Assembly (NCBI GenBank): GCA_902796705.1 | Contig: CADBQF010000150.1 | Location: forward strand, 1 to 6,515 | Length of the DNA stretch: 6,515 bases | DNA from: Ruminococcus flavefaciens | GTDB lineage: Bacteria > Bacillota > Clostridia > Oscillospirales > Ruminococcaceae | Direction: 5' to 3' | Shown: positions 1-5,842 of the stretch, piece by piece | How positions within the stretch are numbered: position 1 is the first letter of the stretch | Layout: every line of letters starts with the position of its first letter | The notes under the pieces: model-generated | Database searches by the model: none | What the model was told of the DNA's origin: nothing | The model's input: the letters and a program-made list of their open reading frames with translations, nothing else | Translations under genes and position numbers: made by a program

Positions 1-788
1 CTGAAAAAGCTTCCGGACTCTCTGTAAGCACGACGGTGATATCATCTTCGGCAGAGGGTGTTTCCACAACAGTGCTGCTCTCGATGTACCTCGATACGGA
101 AACTTCCGTGACGACTGCTCCCACTGAAAAAATCATGGCAGATCCCGGCAAACCCGGCGGATATAAACCCGTCGCCGTTATCATCATGATAAGTCTTGGT
201 GCGGCTGTATCGCTCGTGCTGTTCGCTGCAAAAAAGCGGAATATCCGCAACTTCATCTTCGTTGCCGTTATAACGGCTGCCGGTGTGTGCGTCATACTCT
301 TCACCGATATCCGCACGAAAGATGATTACTACAACGGCTCGCAAAAGGAAAAATCCTCCGCTGTCGGTACGGTCACTCTTGAGATAAGATGCGATACTAT
401 CGCCGGAAAAACGGACAAGAACTATATCCCCGAAGACGGCGTTATCCTCGCTCCGACAGAATTCGACATCGAGGAGGGCGGTACCGTCTATGATTTCCTC
501 ACCGAAGCTGCACTCTCATATAATATCCAGATTGACAACAAGGGAAGCTCCGGTTCGGCTCACGGTCTTGTCTATATCGCCGGTATAAATTATATCTACG
601 AATTCGACTACGGCGACCTCTCCGGCTGGGTGTATCACGTAAACGGGATAACTCCCTCACGCAACTGCGGCGAATACGTCCTCAGCGACGGCGACGAAGT
701 TCAATGGCTGTACACCTGCGAATTAGGTCACGACCTCAATGAGATATATGAATCAGATATCATTTCCGGTGAGGTAACTTCACAATGA
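1..788 (+). CDS. Membrane-anchored DUF4430 (transcobalamin-like) domain protein, 5'-truncated by window edge
   Basis: The reading frame is open to the left edge (first full codon at base 3), so the internal GTG at 36 is probably not the start and the true N-terminus lies outside. Visible order: a Ser/Thr-rich stretch typical of an extracellular linker; a hydrophobic helix (about 168-230); a basic loop with KKRNIRN; a second helix (about 252-305); then a DUF4430 domain (about 370-740) with the family-like features GGTVYDFL, SGWVYHVNG and DGDEVQWLYTC. By the positive-inside rule the loop is cytoplasmic, placing the C-terminal domain outside the membrane. InterPro describes DUF4430 as transcobalamin C-terminal-like, so a role presenting cobalamin or a similar ligand to the ECF transporter encoded next is plausible; that role is inference. 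The stop overlaps the next start as ATGA (785-788), which implies one operon and coupled translation. Confidence 0.85.
   Translation, partial: EKASGLSVSTTVISSSAEGVSTTVLLSMYLDTETSVTTAPTEKIMADPGKPGGYKPVAVIIMISLGAAVSLVLFAAKKRNIRNFIFVAVITAAGVCVILFTDIRTKDDYYNGSQKEKSSAVGTVTLEIRCDTIAGKTDKNYIPEDGVILAPTEFDIEEGGTVYDFLTEAALSYNIQIDNKGSSGSAHGLVYIAGINYIYEFDYGDLSGWVYHVNGITPSRNCGEYVLSDGDEVQWLYTCELGHDLNEIYESDIISGEVTSQ
768..787 (+). promoter_or_regulatory. RBS and ATGA overlap start of the EcfT gene
   Basis: GGTGAGGT at 768-775 lies 9 bases before ATG 785. The ATG overlaps the upstream TGA (786-788), which supports this start and suggests translational coupling. Confidence 0.7.
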
Positions 789-1663
789 GAAATTTTTCAG
801 ACTACGATCCCTTTGCTGTTTCGGTGTGGTTCTTCGCCGTCACCGGAATGGCTATGTTCTGCAATTATCCCGTCCTGATGCTCATATCGCTGGCAGGCGG
901 GATACTCTTTTTTCTGGTGAGGAACGGCACGAAGCACGCAAAGTCGCATCTTTTCTTCTTTATGCTGTTCGCCGTTCTCGCCATTGCGAATCCGATAGTT
1001 TCACATAACGGCATGACGGTGCTTTTCGTGGTGAACGACAGTCCGGTAACGCTCGAAGCTGTTCTGTACGGTCTGAATTCCGCTGCGATGATAGTGGGCG
1101 TGCTGTACTGGTTCAGGTCGTATACTCAGCTAATGACGAGCGACAAGCTCCTCTCGGTCACGGGAAGGCTCTCTCCGAAAATATCGCTCCTGCTCTCTAT
1201 GGCTCTGCGGTGTGTGCCGATGCTCAGACGGCAGGCTGACAGAACTGCCGACGCTCAGAAAGCTATGGGACTTTTCAAAGATGATAATATAATCGACGAT
1301 ATACACGGAAATATTCGTGTTTTCTCCGCTGTCACGACATGGGCATTGGAGAACGGCATCACTTCCGCTGACAGCATGGCTGCAAGAGGTTTCGGTACGG
1401 GCAGGCGGACTCAGATGCGGAAATACAAGCTCCGCCGGAGCGATATCATATTCATGGCTGTGACGATCGGTCTGCTCGGTGTGTGTGTCGCTGCGGCAGC
1501 TCACGGTTCGTTTGAATTCGGGTTCTATCCGCTCACCGACAGGATATGTCCCGATACAGCCGGAAAATTCGGTATAGCTGCATACGCTCTGCTCGTATCT
1601 GTCCCGACTATCATAGAAACGGAGGCTGCTCTCAAATGGAGATACTTAAAGTCAAAGATCTGA
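785..1663 (+). CDS. ecfT: Energy-coupling factor transporter transmembrane protein (EcfT/CbiQ family)
   Basis: A 292-residue integral membrane protein, close to the usual EcfT length. In ECF importers EcfT holds the S component and transmits ATPase movement to it through two cytoplasmic coupling helices that carry Ala-Arg-Gly signatures. Visible here: several hydrophobic segments in residues 10-110; the amphipathic stretch from LRCVPMLRR (from residue 141) to AQKAMG; then SADSMAARGFG with R201-G202, the second coupling signature; then two further hydrophobic segments near residues 220-240 and 262-280. The first signature reads AMG where ARG is usual, which is a departure from the classic pattern but may be normal in this subfamily. 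The gene overlaps its upstream neighbour by 4 bases and the ATPase gene by 28 bases. Family assignment is secure from motifs and context; the transported substrate cannot be told from this subunit. Confidence 0.9.
   Translation: MRNFSDYDPFAVSVWFFAVTGMAMFCNYPVLMLISLAGGILFFLVRNGTKHAKSHLFFFMLFAVLAIANPIVSHNGMTVLFVVNDSPVTLEAVLYGLNSAAMIVGVLYWFRSYTQLMTSDKLLSVTGRLSPKISLLLSMALRCVPMLRRQADRTADAQKAMGLFKDDNIIDDIHGNIRVFSAVTTWALENGITSADSMAARGFGTGRRTQMRKYKLRRSDIIFMAVTIGLLGVCVAAAAHGSFEFGFYPLTDRICPDTAGKFGIAAYALLVSVPTIIETEAALKWRYLKSKI
1621..1638 (+). promoter_or_regulatory. RBS deciding the EcfA start at ATG 1636
   Basis: GGAGG at 1621-1625 sits 10 bases before ATG 1636, inside the end of the EcfT gene. The protein from this ATG begins MEILKVKDLNF, the normal N-terminus of an ABC ATPase domain. 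The 30 extra residues available upstream in frame have no family resemblance. Confidence 0.75.
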
Positions 1664-3273
1664 ATTTTACATATCCTCAGTGCAGCTCTCCGGCTGTGAG
1701 GGATATCTCGTTCACGGCTGAAAGAGGCGAATTCATCGCTCTGTGCGGTGCTACAGGCAGCGGAAAATCCACTCTGCTCCGGCTGCTCAAACGTGAACTC
1801 GTTCCGCTCGGAGATATGTCAGGCAGCGTCATGATATACGGAAAGCCTGTCTGCGATATGGACGGAAGAACTTCCGCTTCGTCGGTCGGCTTCGTCATGC
1901 AGAGACCTCAGCAGCAGATCGTCACCGACAAGGTATGGCACGAACTCGCATTCGGACTGGAAAACCTCGGTACTCCCCCGGACGAGATAGCAAGGCGTAC
2001 TGCTGAAATGGCAAGCTACTTCGGTATAGGGAGCTGGTACGAAAAAGACGTTTCAGAACTCTCCGGCGGTCAGATGCAGCTCCTCAACCTTGCGGCTGTT
2101 CTCGTCATGCAGCCGGATATACTTATCCTCGACGAGCCGACTGCTCAGCTCGATCCGATAGCTGCTGCCGATTTTATATCTACCCTGAAAAAACTCAACC
2201 GGGAACTCTCACTAACTATGATAGTAGTCGAACACCGGCTCGAAGATATCGTTCCGGTCTGTGACAGGCTCATGGTAATGGACAAGGGCAGCCTAATCGC
2301 TGACGGCTCGCCGGAAAATGTCATCTCCTCGCTGAAATGCCGTCCGGATATCCTCCTCGGTATGCCGGCAGCTTCAAGGATATTTGCTTCGCTCGGTGCG
2401 GAGGGTGTTTGTCCGCTCACTGTGCGTCAGGGGCGTGATCTCATTCAGGACAGATACAGCGGTGATATCCGCTCGCTCCCGGAAGATGCACACGGTCACG
2501 GAAGCGATCCGGCTCTCGAATTCAGGGAAGTTTATTTCCGGTATGACAGATATTCAGACGATATCCTCACCGGGACTGACCTGAAGATATTCACCGGAGA
2601 GATATTCTGTATCCTCGGAGGGAACGGTTCGGGAAAAACTACTGCTCTCTCGGCGGCTGCCGGTCTGCTCAGACCTTACAGCGGTCACATAAGAGTCTTC
2701 GGCAAAAAGCTGAAAGAATACAAGAACCGCTCGCTCTACAATAACTGTCTTGCGATGCTGCCGCAGGACGTTCAGACGGTATTCCTGAAAAATACCGTCC
2801 GGGAGGAACTTTCGGAATGCGGTGCTGATATCGATTCGTTCCCGTATGATATGGAAGGTCTGCTCGACAAGCACCCGTATGACCTTTCCGGAGGTCAGCA
2901 GCAGATAGCTGCTCTCGCCAAAGTCCTCGCCGCAAAGCCTAAGCTCCTGCTCCTCGATGAACCTACAAAGGGACTCGATGCACATTCCCGCCGGGAGATG
3001 ACCGATATCCTCTTCCGCCTGAGAGAACAGGGCATGACGATAGTGATAGTCACGCATGATGTGGAATTCGCTGCTTCCTGCGGCGACAGATGTGCTATGT
3101 TTTTCCGGGGAAAAGTCGTATCAGCCGGAACTCCACGGACTTTCTTCCCGCAGAACAGCTTCTACACAACGGCTGTCAGCCGCATGACAAGAGGGATATT
3201 CGACAACGCTGTAACTGTTGAAGATGCCGTCCGGCTTTGCCGTGCCAATTCCGGAAAGGAGGACGCTTTGTGA
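1636..3273 (+). CDS. Fused double ABC ATPase of an ECF transporter (EcfA-EcfA')
   Basis: A 545-residue protein with two complete ABC nucleotide-binding domains in one chain, equivalent to the EcfA1/EcfA2 pair that powers an ECF importer from the cytoplasmic face. Half 1: Walker A GATGSGKST (38-46), Q-loop Q89, signature LSGGQ (142-146), Walker B ILILDE (162-167), switch His H200. Half 2: Walker A GGNGSGKTT (328-336), Q-loop near Q377, signature LSGGQ (417-421), Walker B LLLLDE (437-442), switch His H474. All catalytic motifs are intact in both halves, so both sites should be able to hydrolyse ATP. A linker of roughly 60 residues (about 240-300) joins them. It lies between EcfT and the S-component genes and overlaps both, as expected for a dedicated (group I-like) ECF module. 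The fused arrangement resembles YkoD-type ATPases; the substrate cannot be deduced from the ATPase itself. Confidence 0.93.
   Translation: MEILKVKDLNFTYPQCSSPAVRDISFTAERGEFIALCGATGSGKSTLLRLLKRELVPLGDMSGSVMIYGKPVCDMDGRTSASSVGFVMQRPQQQIVTDKVWHELAFGLENLGTPPDEIARRTAEMASYFGIGSWYEKDVSELSGGQMQLLNLAAVLVMQPDILILDEPTAQLDPIAAADFISTLKKLNRELSLTMIVVEHRLEDIVPVCDRLMVMDKGSLIADGSPENVISSLKCRPDILLGMPAASRIFASLGAEGVCPLTVRQGRDLIQDRYSGDIRSLPEDAHGHGSDPALEFREVYFRYDRYSDDILTGTDLKIFTGEIFCILGGNGSGKTTALSAAAGLLRPYSGHIRVFGKKLKEYKNRSLYNNCLAMLPQDVQTVFLKNTVREELSECGADIDSFPYDMEGLLDKHPYDLSGGQQQIAALAKVLAAKPKLLLLDEPTKGLDAHSRREMTDILFRLREQGMTIVIVTHDVEFAASCGDRCAMFFRGKVVSAGTPRTFFPQNSFYTTAVSRMTRGIFDNAVTVEDAVRLCRANSGKEDAL
3255..3272 (+). 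promoter_or_regulatory. RBS and GTGA overlap deciding the S-component start
   Basis: AAAGGAGGA at 3255-3263 is followed after 6 bases by GTG 3270, which overlaps the ATPase stop TGA (3271-3273). This favours GTG 3270 over the TTG at 3237, which has no such site before it. Confidence 0.75.
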
Positions 3274-3956
3274 TAGTCATAAAAAGCAGGACTCTGCGGA
3301 ACACGATAAAAGTTGCCGTTCCGTTCATCATCGTTCCGGCTCTGGCTTTTGCAGGGGCGATAGCTTTCGACAGGAAGCGTCATATCATCATCTCGCTGGC
3401 GATAGCTGTTTTCGCTCTGCTGCTCTTTGCTGCCGGATTTGAAAAGAAGTCCACCGGCACACGGCGGCAGGTCATAGTCTCGGTGATGACGGCACTCTGC
3501 TTTATCGGGAGATTCATACCTTTCCTCAAACCCGTATCGGCACTGACGATAATCACGGCACTTTACCTCGGCAGCGAATCGGGTTTCCTTGTGGGAGCGA
3601 TGTCTGCTGTCCTCTCGAATTTCTACTTCGGTCACGGGCCGTGGACGGCTTTTCAGATGCTCGCATGGGGAATGATAGGCTTATTCGCAGGCATACTCGC
3701 AGAACCGCTCAAAAGGAACAAAGTCCTGCTGCTCATATACGGACTTGCCGCCGGTCTTGCATACTCCTTCATCATGGACATATGGACTGTCCTGTGGTAC
3801 GCCGGAAAATTCGATATAAAACTCTACATATCCGCCCTCGGAACTGCCATTCCGTACACGATATCTTATGCGGTGTCGAATGTGCTGTTCCTCTCGCTCC
3901 TTGCAAAGCCGTTCGGTGAAAAGCTCGGCCGCATCAAGATAAAATACGGAGTATAA
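3270..3956 (+). CDS. ECF transporter substrate-binding S component, probable cobalamin type
   Basis: A 228-residue, very hydrophobic membrane protein started at GTG 3270. The S component binds the vitamin outside and topples in the membrane when coupled to EcfT and the ATPases. From about residue 66 onward it has a classical S-component core of about six helices: an early helix with SVMTALCFIGR, whose small residues would contact EcfT; a GFLVGAMSAVLSN segment; then FGHGPWTAFQM (120-130), a signature I recall from S components of the cobalamin/CbrT-like group. Two extra hydrophobic segments (about 14-33 and 38-56) precede the core and make the protein longer than the common 170-190 residues. 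Being last in an operon with EcfT, the double ATPase and a transcobalamin-like DUF4430 protein supports a vitamin, probably corrinoid, substrate. The ECF role is strong; the substrate is inference. A terminator follows directly. Confidence 0.85.
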   Translation: MIVIKSRTLRNTIKVAVPFIIVPALAFAGAIAFDRKRHIIISLAIAVFALLLFAAGFEKKSTGTRRQVIVSVMTALCFIGRFIPFLKPVSALTIITALYLGSESGFLVGAMSAVLSNFYFGHGPWTAFQMLAWGMIGLFAGILAEPLKRNKVLLLIYGLAAGLAYSFIMDIWTVLWYAGKFDIKLYISALGTAIPYTISYAVSNVLFLSLLAKPFGEKLGRIKIKYGV

Positions 3957-4001
3957 AAAAAGTGGGAGAAGACCATTCGTGATCTCTCCCACTTATTTTT
4001 T
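3957..4001. terminator. Bidirectional intrinsic terminator between convergent operons
   Basis: A perfect 10-bp inverted repeat AAGTGGGAGA (3960-3969) / TCTCCCACTT (3985-3994) encloses a 15-base loop. A T-rich run follows on the plus strand (3993-4001). The A run before it (3957-3961) gives a T run on the minus strand. It lies just after the S-component stop and 24 bases beyond the DUF4176 stop, so it can end transcripts from both sides. Confidence 0.9.
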
Positions 4002-4016
4002 CCCTTTACGGGGAAA
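3999..4016. repeat. Short inverted repeat beside the terminator
   Basis: TTTCCC (3999-4004) and GGGAAA (4011-4016) flank a 6-base loop and form a second small hairpin between the DUF4176 stop and the main terminator. On the minus strand it is followed by A rather than T, so it is not itself a terminator there. It may protect the 3' end or simply be chance. Confidence 0.35.
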
Positions 4017-4018
4017 TA

Positions 4019-4327
4019 TTATTCTGCATTCTTAGGAACGACTTTGCCGTCTTTGACTTCAAGTTCGCCTACCTTGCCAAGAACATCTTCTCTGAACTTG
4101 AATTCCTCAGGATCCTGGAAACCTACAAAGAATATCATTGCAATATCATCTCTGTTAAAGAAGAAAAGCTGATCTGAATCAATGATACCCTCCGGATAGT
4201 AGCAGGCTACATAATCGTAGATTTTTTCTTTTTCAATCTGTGCCTGTACTCTTCCGCAGATCATTAATCGTTTATTTCCCTCTTTGAGAAGAACAACAGA
4301 ACCGATCGGTAATAATTTTTCGTACAT
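4019..4327 (-). CDS. DUF4176 domain protein, type VII secretion-associated
   Basis: A 102-residue soluble protein with no signal peptide or membrane helix. It matches the DUF4176 pattern along nearly its full length: LPIGSVVLLK (6-15), RLMICGR (20-26), a YDYVACYYPEG core (37-47), the LFFFNRDDI region (54-62) and the near-invariant VGFQDPEEF (68-76). DUF4176 proteins recur in type VIIb secretion loci and LXG-effector operons, where a chaperone or targeting role has been proposed; no enzymatic residues are evident. Here it is the distal gene of a two-gene module, 86 bases after a candidate T7SS substrate, with no clear promoter of its own, so it is probably co-transcribed. GGAGG (4336-4340) sits 8 bases before ATG 4327. 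A terminator follows. The family call is firm; the partner relationship with the upstream gene is inferred from position. Confidence 0.85.
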   Translation of the reverse strand: MYEKLLPIGSVVLLKEGNKRLMICGRVQAQIEKEKIYDYVACYYPEGIIDSDQLFFFNRDDIAMIFFVGFQDPEEFKFREDVLGKVGELEVKDGKVVPKNAE

Positions 4328-4335
4328 AGTTTGAT

Positions 4336-4340
4336 CCTCC
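4336..4340 (-). promoter_or_regulatory. RBS of the DUF4176 gene
   Basis: GGAGG on the minus strand, 8 bases before ATG 4327, independently supports the start. No convincing -35/-10 pair was found in the 86-base gap, in keeping with co-transcription from the upstream promoter. Confidence 0.7.
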
Positions 4341-4395
4341 GTTTAATACTGATTTTATGATTTATGCTTAACGCAGCATATCTGTGTATACCTGC

Positions 4396-4411
4396 CACTG
4401 ACCATTCAGTG
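4396..4411. repeat. Intercistronic hairpin between substrate and DUF4176 genes
   Basis: CACTGA (4396-4401) and TCAGTG (4406-4411) form a perfect 6-bp stem with a 4-base loop, ending 2 bases after the stop codon of the upstream gene (TAA at 4414-4416). There is no T run on the minus strand, so it is not an intrinsic terminator. It could stabilise or process the message between the two genes. Confidence 0.45.
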
Positions 4412-4413
4412 TA

Positions 4414-5682
4414 TTAGAATTTTTCCCAGAACTTGAGATCATCGAGTGAGAAGTTGCTCCAGTCTACCTCTACTGAGAAACCAGCACCGAGACCAAGACC
4501 AAGTCCGGCGTCAAGGCTGACTCTGTTGGAAGTTATCGCACCGCCTGCATGAGCTTCTGCACTAAGTACGCTTCCTTCAGCACCAAGATTGACCTCAACA
4601 CCACAAATGGTAAAGCCGCCTTTTACTTCGCCCTTAGCTACCGAAGCACCTGCTTTTGCTTCTGCCATAACGCCGATTTCAGTAACTGTCTGACCGTTCT
4701 TCTCATGAGATATCATACCAGCACCAACGCCTGCACTTGCTTCAGCACTGAGAACAGAGCCGCTGCCTTTAAGGTGGGCATTAAGGTTTTCACCACCGAC
4801 ATATGCCTGTGCCTCACCCTTAGCTACCGCAGCAGAACCTTCAACGCCAATATCGATCTGAGGAGCGAGTTTACCGTCTTTGTATATAGCAGCAACAGCC
4901 TTGCCTCCGACTTCAGCAGAACCAACAGTTCCTTCAGCACTGCCGCCGAGCCAGCCTAACTCACCCTGAGCTTTACCATGCAGGATATGACCTTCGAGAC
5001 TTGCACCGGCTTCAACACCTATAGTATCCTCGCCGTCCTTATCGCCGCCAGTCCAGCTTGCTTTGAATGTTTTGCTTCCTGAGTAACCAAACGCATCAGC
5101 TTCAGCACTTCCGTGAGCTCTGAGAACACCGCCGAGATGTGTTTCGTGATCGCCGTCAGTACTCCAATAATACTTTGATCTGTCTTTCTGATCTTCACTT
5201 TTCAGTCGATCTGTGAAAGACATCTTTTTGCTGCCTGAACCAGAACCAGAACCAGAACCCGAACCCGAACCGTTTCCGAAAAGTGAACCTGCTATTCCGC
5301 CGATGATCGACATTGCCTGTGATATCCACTGTCTTACGCTGCTGGATACTGTCGGCTTCGACCAGGGGTTCATCTTGTAGAATTCGTCCTTGTTCTGTGC
5401 AACGAGAGATGCTACCTCATTGTCGGTATTTGTAGTATTTCTAAGGAATTCTTCTGATTCCTTCTGGACTGTTTTAAGATTTTCTACTCTGCGTTCCTCG
5501 ATCTGTATACGCTGTTCGAGCTGACCTACAGCTCCTTCGAGTATACCTACGCCGCCGTTCATTCTATATGTACTGCTCTTTACCGCCTGAAAGGAGCCAA
5601 GAACATTATTTGCCGTTGTCAGCAGTGAAGCGAGATCGGATTGGAACGAGTTTATTTTAACGAGACTTAATTCTATCCTCAT
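4414..5682 (-). CDS. Putative type VII secretion substrate with LXG/WXG100-like N-terminus and glycine-rich repeat C-terminus
   Basis: A 422-residue protein with no cleavable signal peptide. Residues 1-118 are strongly helical and heptad-like, ending in QNKDEFYKMNPWSKP (N105-P106-W107), a pattern I associate with LXG/WXG100-like substrates of Firmicutes T7SSb. Residues 119-136 are hydrophobic with a glycine zipper (G128, G132, G136). Residues 138-151 are (Gly-Ser)7. Residues 165 to the end are Gly/Ala/Ser-rich with alternating small and larger residues, suggesting beta strands, and contain four SAE motifs (E at 194, 257, 314, 376) spaced about 60 residues apart. The end is GLGLGLGAGF then an acidic tail. 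Start: GAGGTGAT (5693-5686) favours ATG 5682 (7-base gap) or ATG 5685; the in-frame ATG at 5703 has no ribosome site. Function is unknown: a secreted effector or pore-former is possible, a structural surface protein equally so. I recognise no nuclease, ADP-ribosyltransferase or other named toxin domain. Confidence 0.72.
   Translation of the reverse strand: MRIELSLVKINSFQSDLASLLTTANNVLGSFQAVKSSTYRMNGGVGILEGAVGQLEQRIQIEERRVENLKTVQKESEEFLRNTTNTDNEVASLVAQNKDEFYKMNPWSKPTVSSSVRQWISQAMSIIGGIAGSLFGNGSGSGSGSGSGSGSKKMSFTDRLKSEDQKDRSKYYWSTDGDHETHLGGVLRAHGSAEADAFGYSGSKTFKASWTGGDKDGEDTIGVEAGASLEGHILHGKAQGELGWLGGSAEGTVGSAEVGGKAVAAIYKDGKLAPQIDIGVEGSAAVAKGEAQAYVGGENLNAHLKGSGSVLSAEASAGVGAGMISHEKNGQTVTEIGVMAEAKAGASVAKGEVKGGFTICGVEVNLGAEGSVLSAEAHAGGAITSNRVSLDAGLGLGLGAGFSVEVDWSNFSLDDLKFWEKF
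4480..5112 (-). repeat. Four degenerate ~60-residue coding repeats in the substrate C-terminus
   Basis: SAE motifs have their Glu codons at 5101-5103, 4912-4914, 4741-4743 and 4555-4557, giving spacings of 63, 57 and 62 codons. The last two units are clearest: VAKGE (4813-4827 and 4627-4641) and SVLSAEA recur at exactly 62 codons, with about 16 of 33 residues identical between 4729-4827 and 4543-4641. Units one and two are more diverged (GSAEADAF, GTVGSAEVGG). Confidence 0.7.
5230..5271 (-). repeat. Hexanucleotide repeat encoding a (Gly-Ser)7 linker
   Basis: Seven GGN-TCN-type units in a row, two with TCG, three with TCT, one with TCA and a final GGC-AGC, encode fourteen alternating Gly and Ser. 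The tract separates the helical N-terminal part from the repeat-rich C-terminal part. Unit gain or loss by slippage would keep the reading frame. Confidence 0.85.
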
Positions 5683-5685
5683 CAT

Positions 5686-5693
5686 ATCACCTC
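5686..5693 (-). promoter_or_regulatory. RBS deciding the start of the T7SS-like substrate
   Basis: GAGGTGAT matches the 16S anti-Shine-Dalgarno well. It is followed by two adjacent ATG codons (5683-5685 and 5680-5682), with GAGG-to-ATG gaps of 4 and 7 bases; the second fits best. It lies downstream of the ATG at 5703, which is therefore an unlikely start. Confidence 0.75.
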
Positions 5694-5803
5694 GCACTTT
5701 CATAATTGTTGAGTATCATATCATAAGCAATGCCGATATACAGCCTTGCAGCGATGCCGTTACCGCAAAGAGAGCCTGCATTGTCAAAGATAATATATAC
5801 TAA
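5687..5803 (-). other. Start-less 39-codon open stretch in the leader; possible gene remnant
   Basis: After TAA (5804-5806) one frame stays open for 38 sense codons to TGA at 5687-5689, 1 base before ATG 5685 and 4 before ATG 5682. It would read from LVYIIFDNAGSL through an Ala/Tyr/Ile-rich helix-like middle to NNYESAR. Its codons and higher GC than the flanks look gene-like, and the tight spacing to the next start resembles operon coupling. However, the only ATG lies 12 codons from the end and no ribosome site supports any start. It may be the 3' remnant of a deleted upstream gene (small helper genes often precede LXG-type genes) or chance. Confidence 0.3.
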
Positions 5804-5806
5804 TTA

Positions 5807-5835
5807 ATTATAACAATTATTTGCAATAATGTCAA
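5807..5835 (-). promoter_or_regulatory. Consensus sigma-70/SigA-type promoter for the T7SS-like module
   Basis: On the minus strand a perfect -35 TTGACA (5830-5835) and a perfect -10 TATAAT (5807-5812) are separated by exactly 17 bases. The predicted transcription start is near 5800, leaving a leader of about 115 bases before the substrate gene. Such a close match suggests strong basal transcription unless a repressor is involved. Confidence 0.85.
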
Positions 5836-5842
5836 TAGATAT

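Noticed and set aside
2554..3057. 167-codon minus-strand ORF within the double ATPase gene
   Set aside because: Antisense shadow of an ABC ATPase domain with all catalytic motifs intact on the plus strand.
3162..3635. 157-codon minus-strand ORF across the ATPase/S-component junction
   Set aside because: Antisense to two well supported genes; composition rich in Arg/Ser/His with no recognisable motifs.
4549..4959. 136-codon plus-strand ORF opposite the repeat region
   Set aside because: Antisense shadow of the substrate gene; Cys/Ser/Thr/Phe-rich translation without family features and no ribosome site.
5716..5781. A 21-codon ATG ORF on the minus strand in the leader of the T7SS-like gene
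   Set aside because: No ribosome binding site precedes it and it overlaps a more gene-like frame; not supported as a gene.
5703..5787. Resemblance of the leader peptide segment NAGSLCGNGI to the CGNG motif of diaminopimelate epimerase
   Set aside because: Only a handful of residues match, spacing and surrounding family residues are missing; most likely coincidence.
5782..5787. Second TTGACA on the minus strand
   Set aside because: No -10 box at 16-18 bases downstream, so it is not a promoter.
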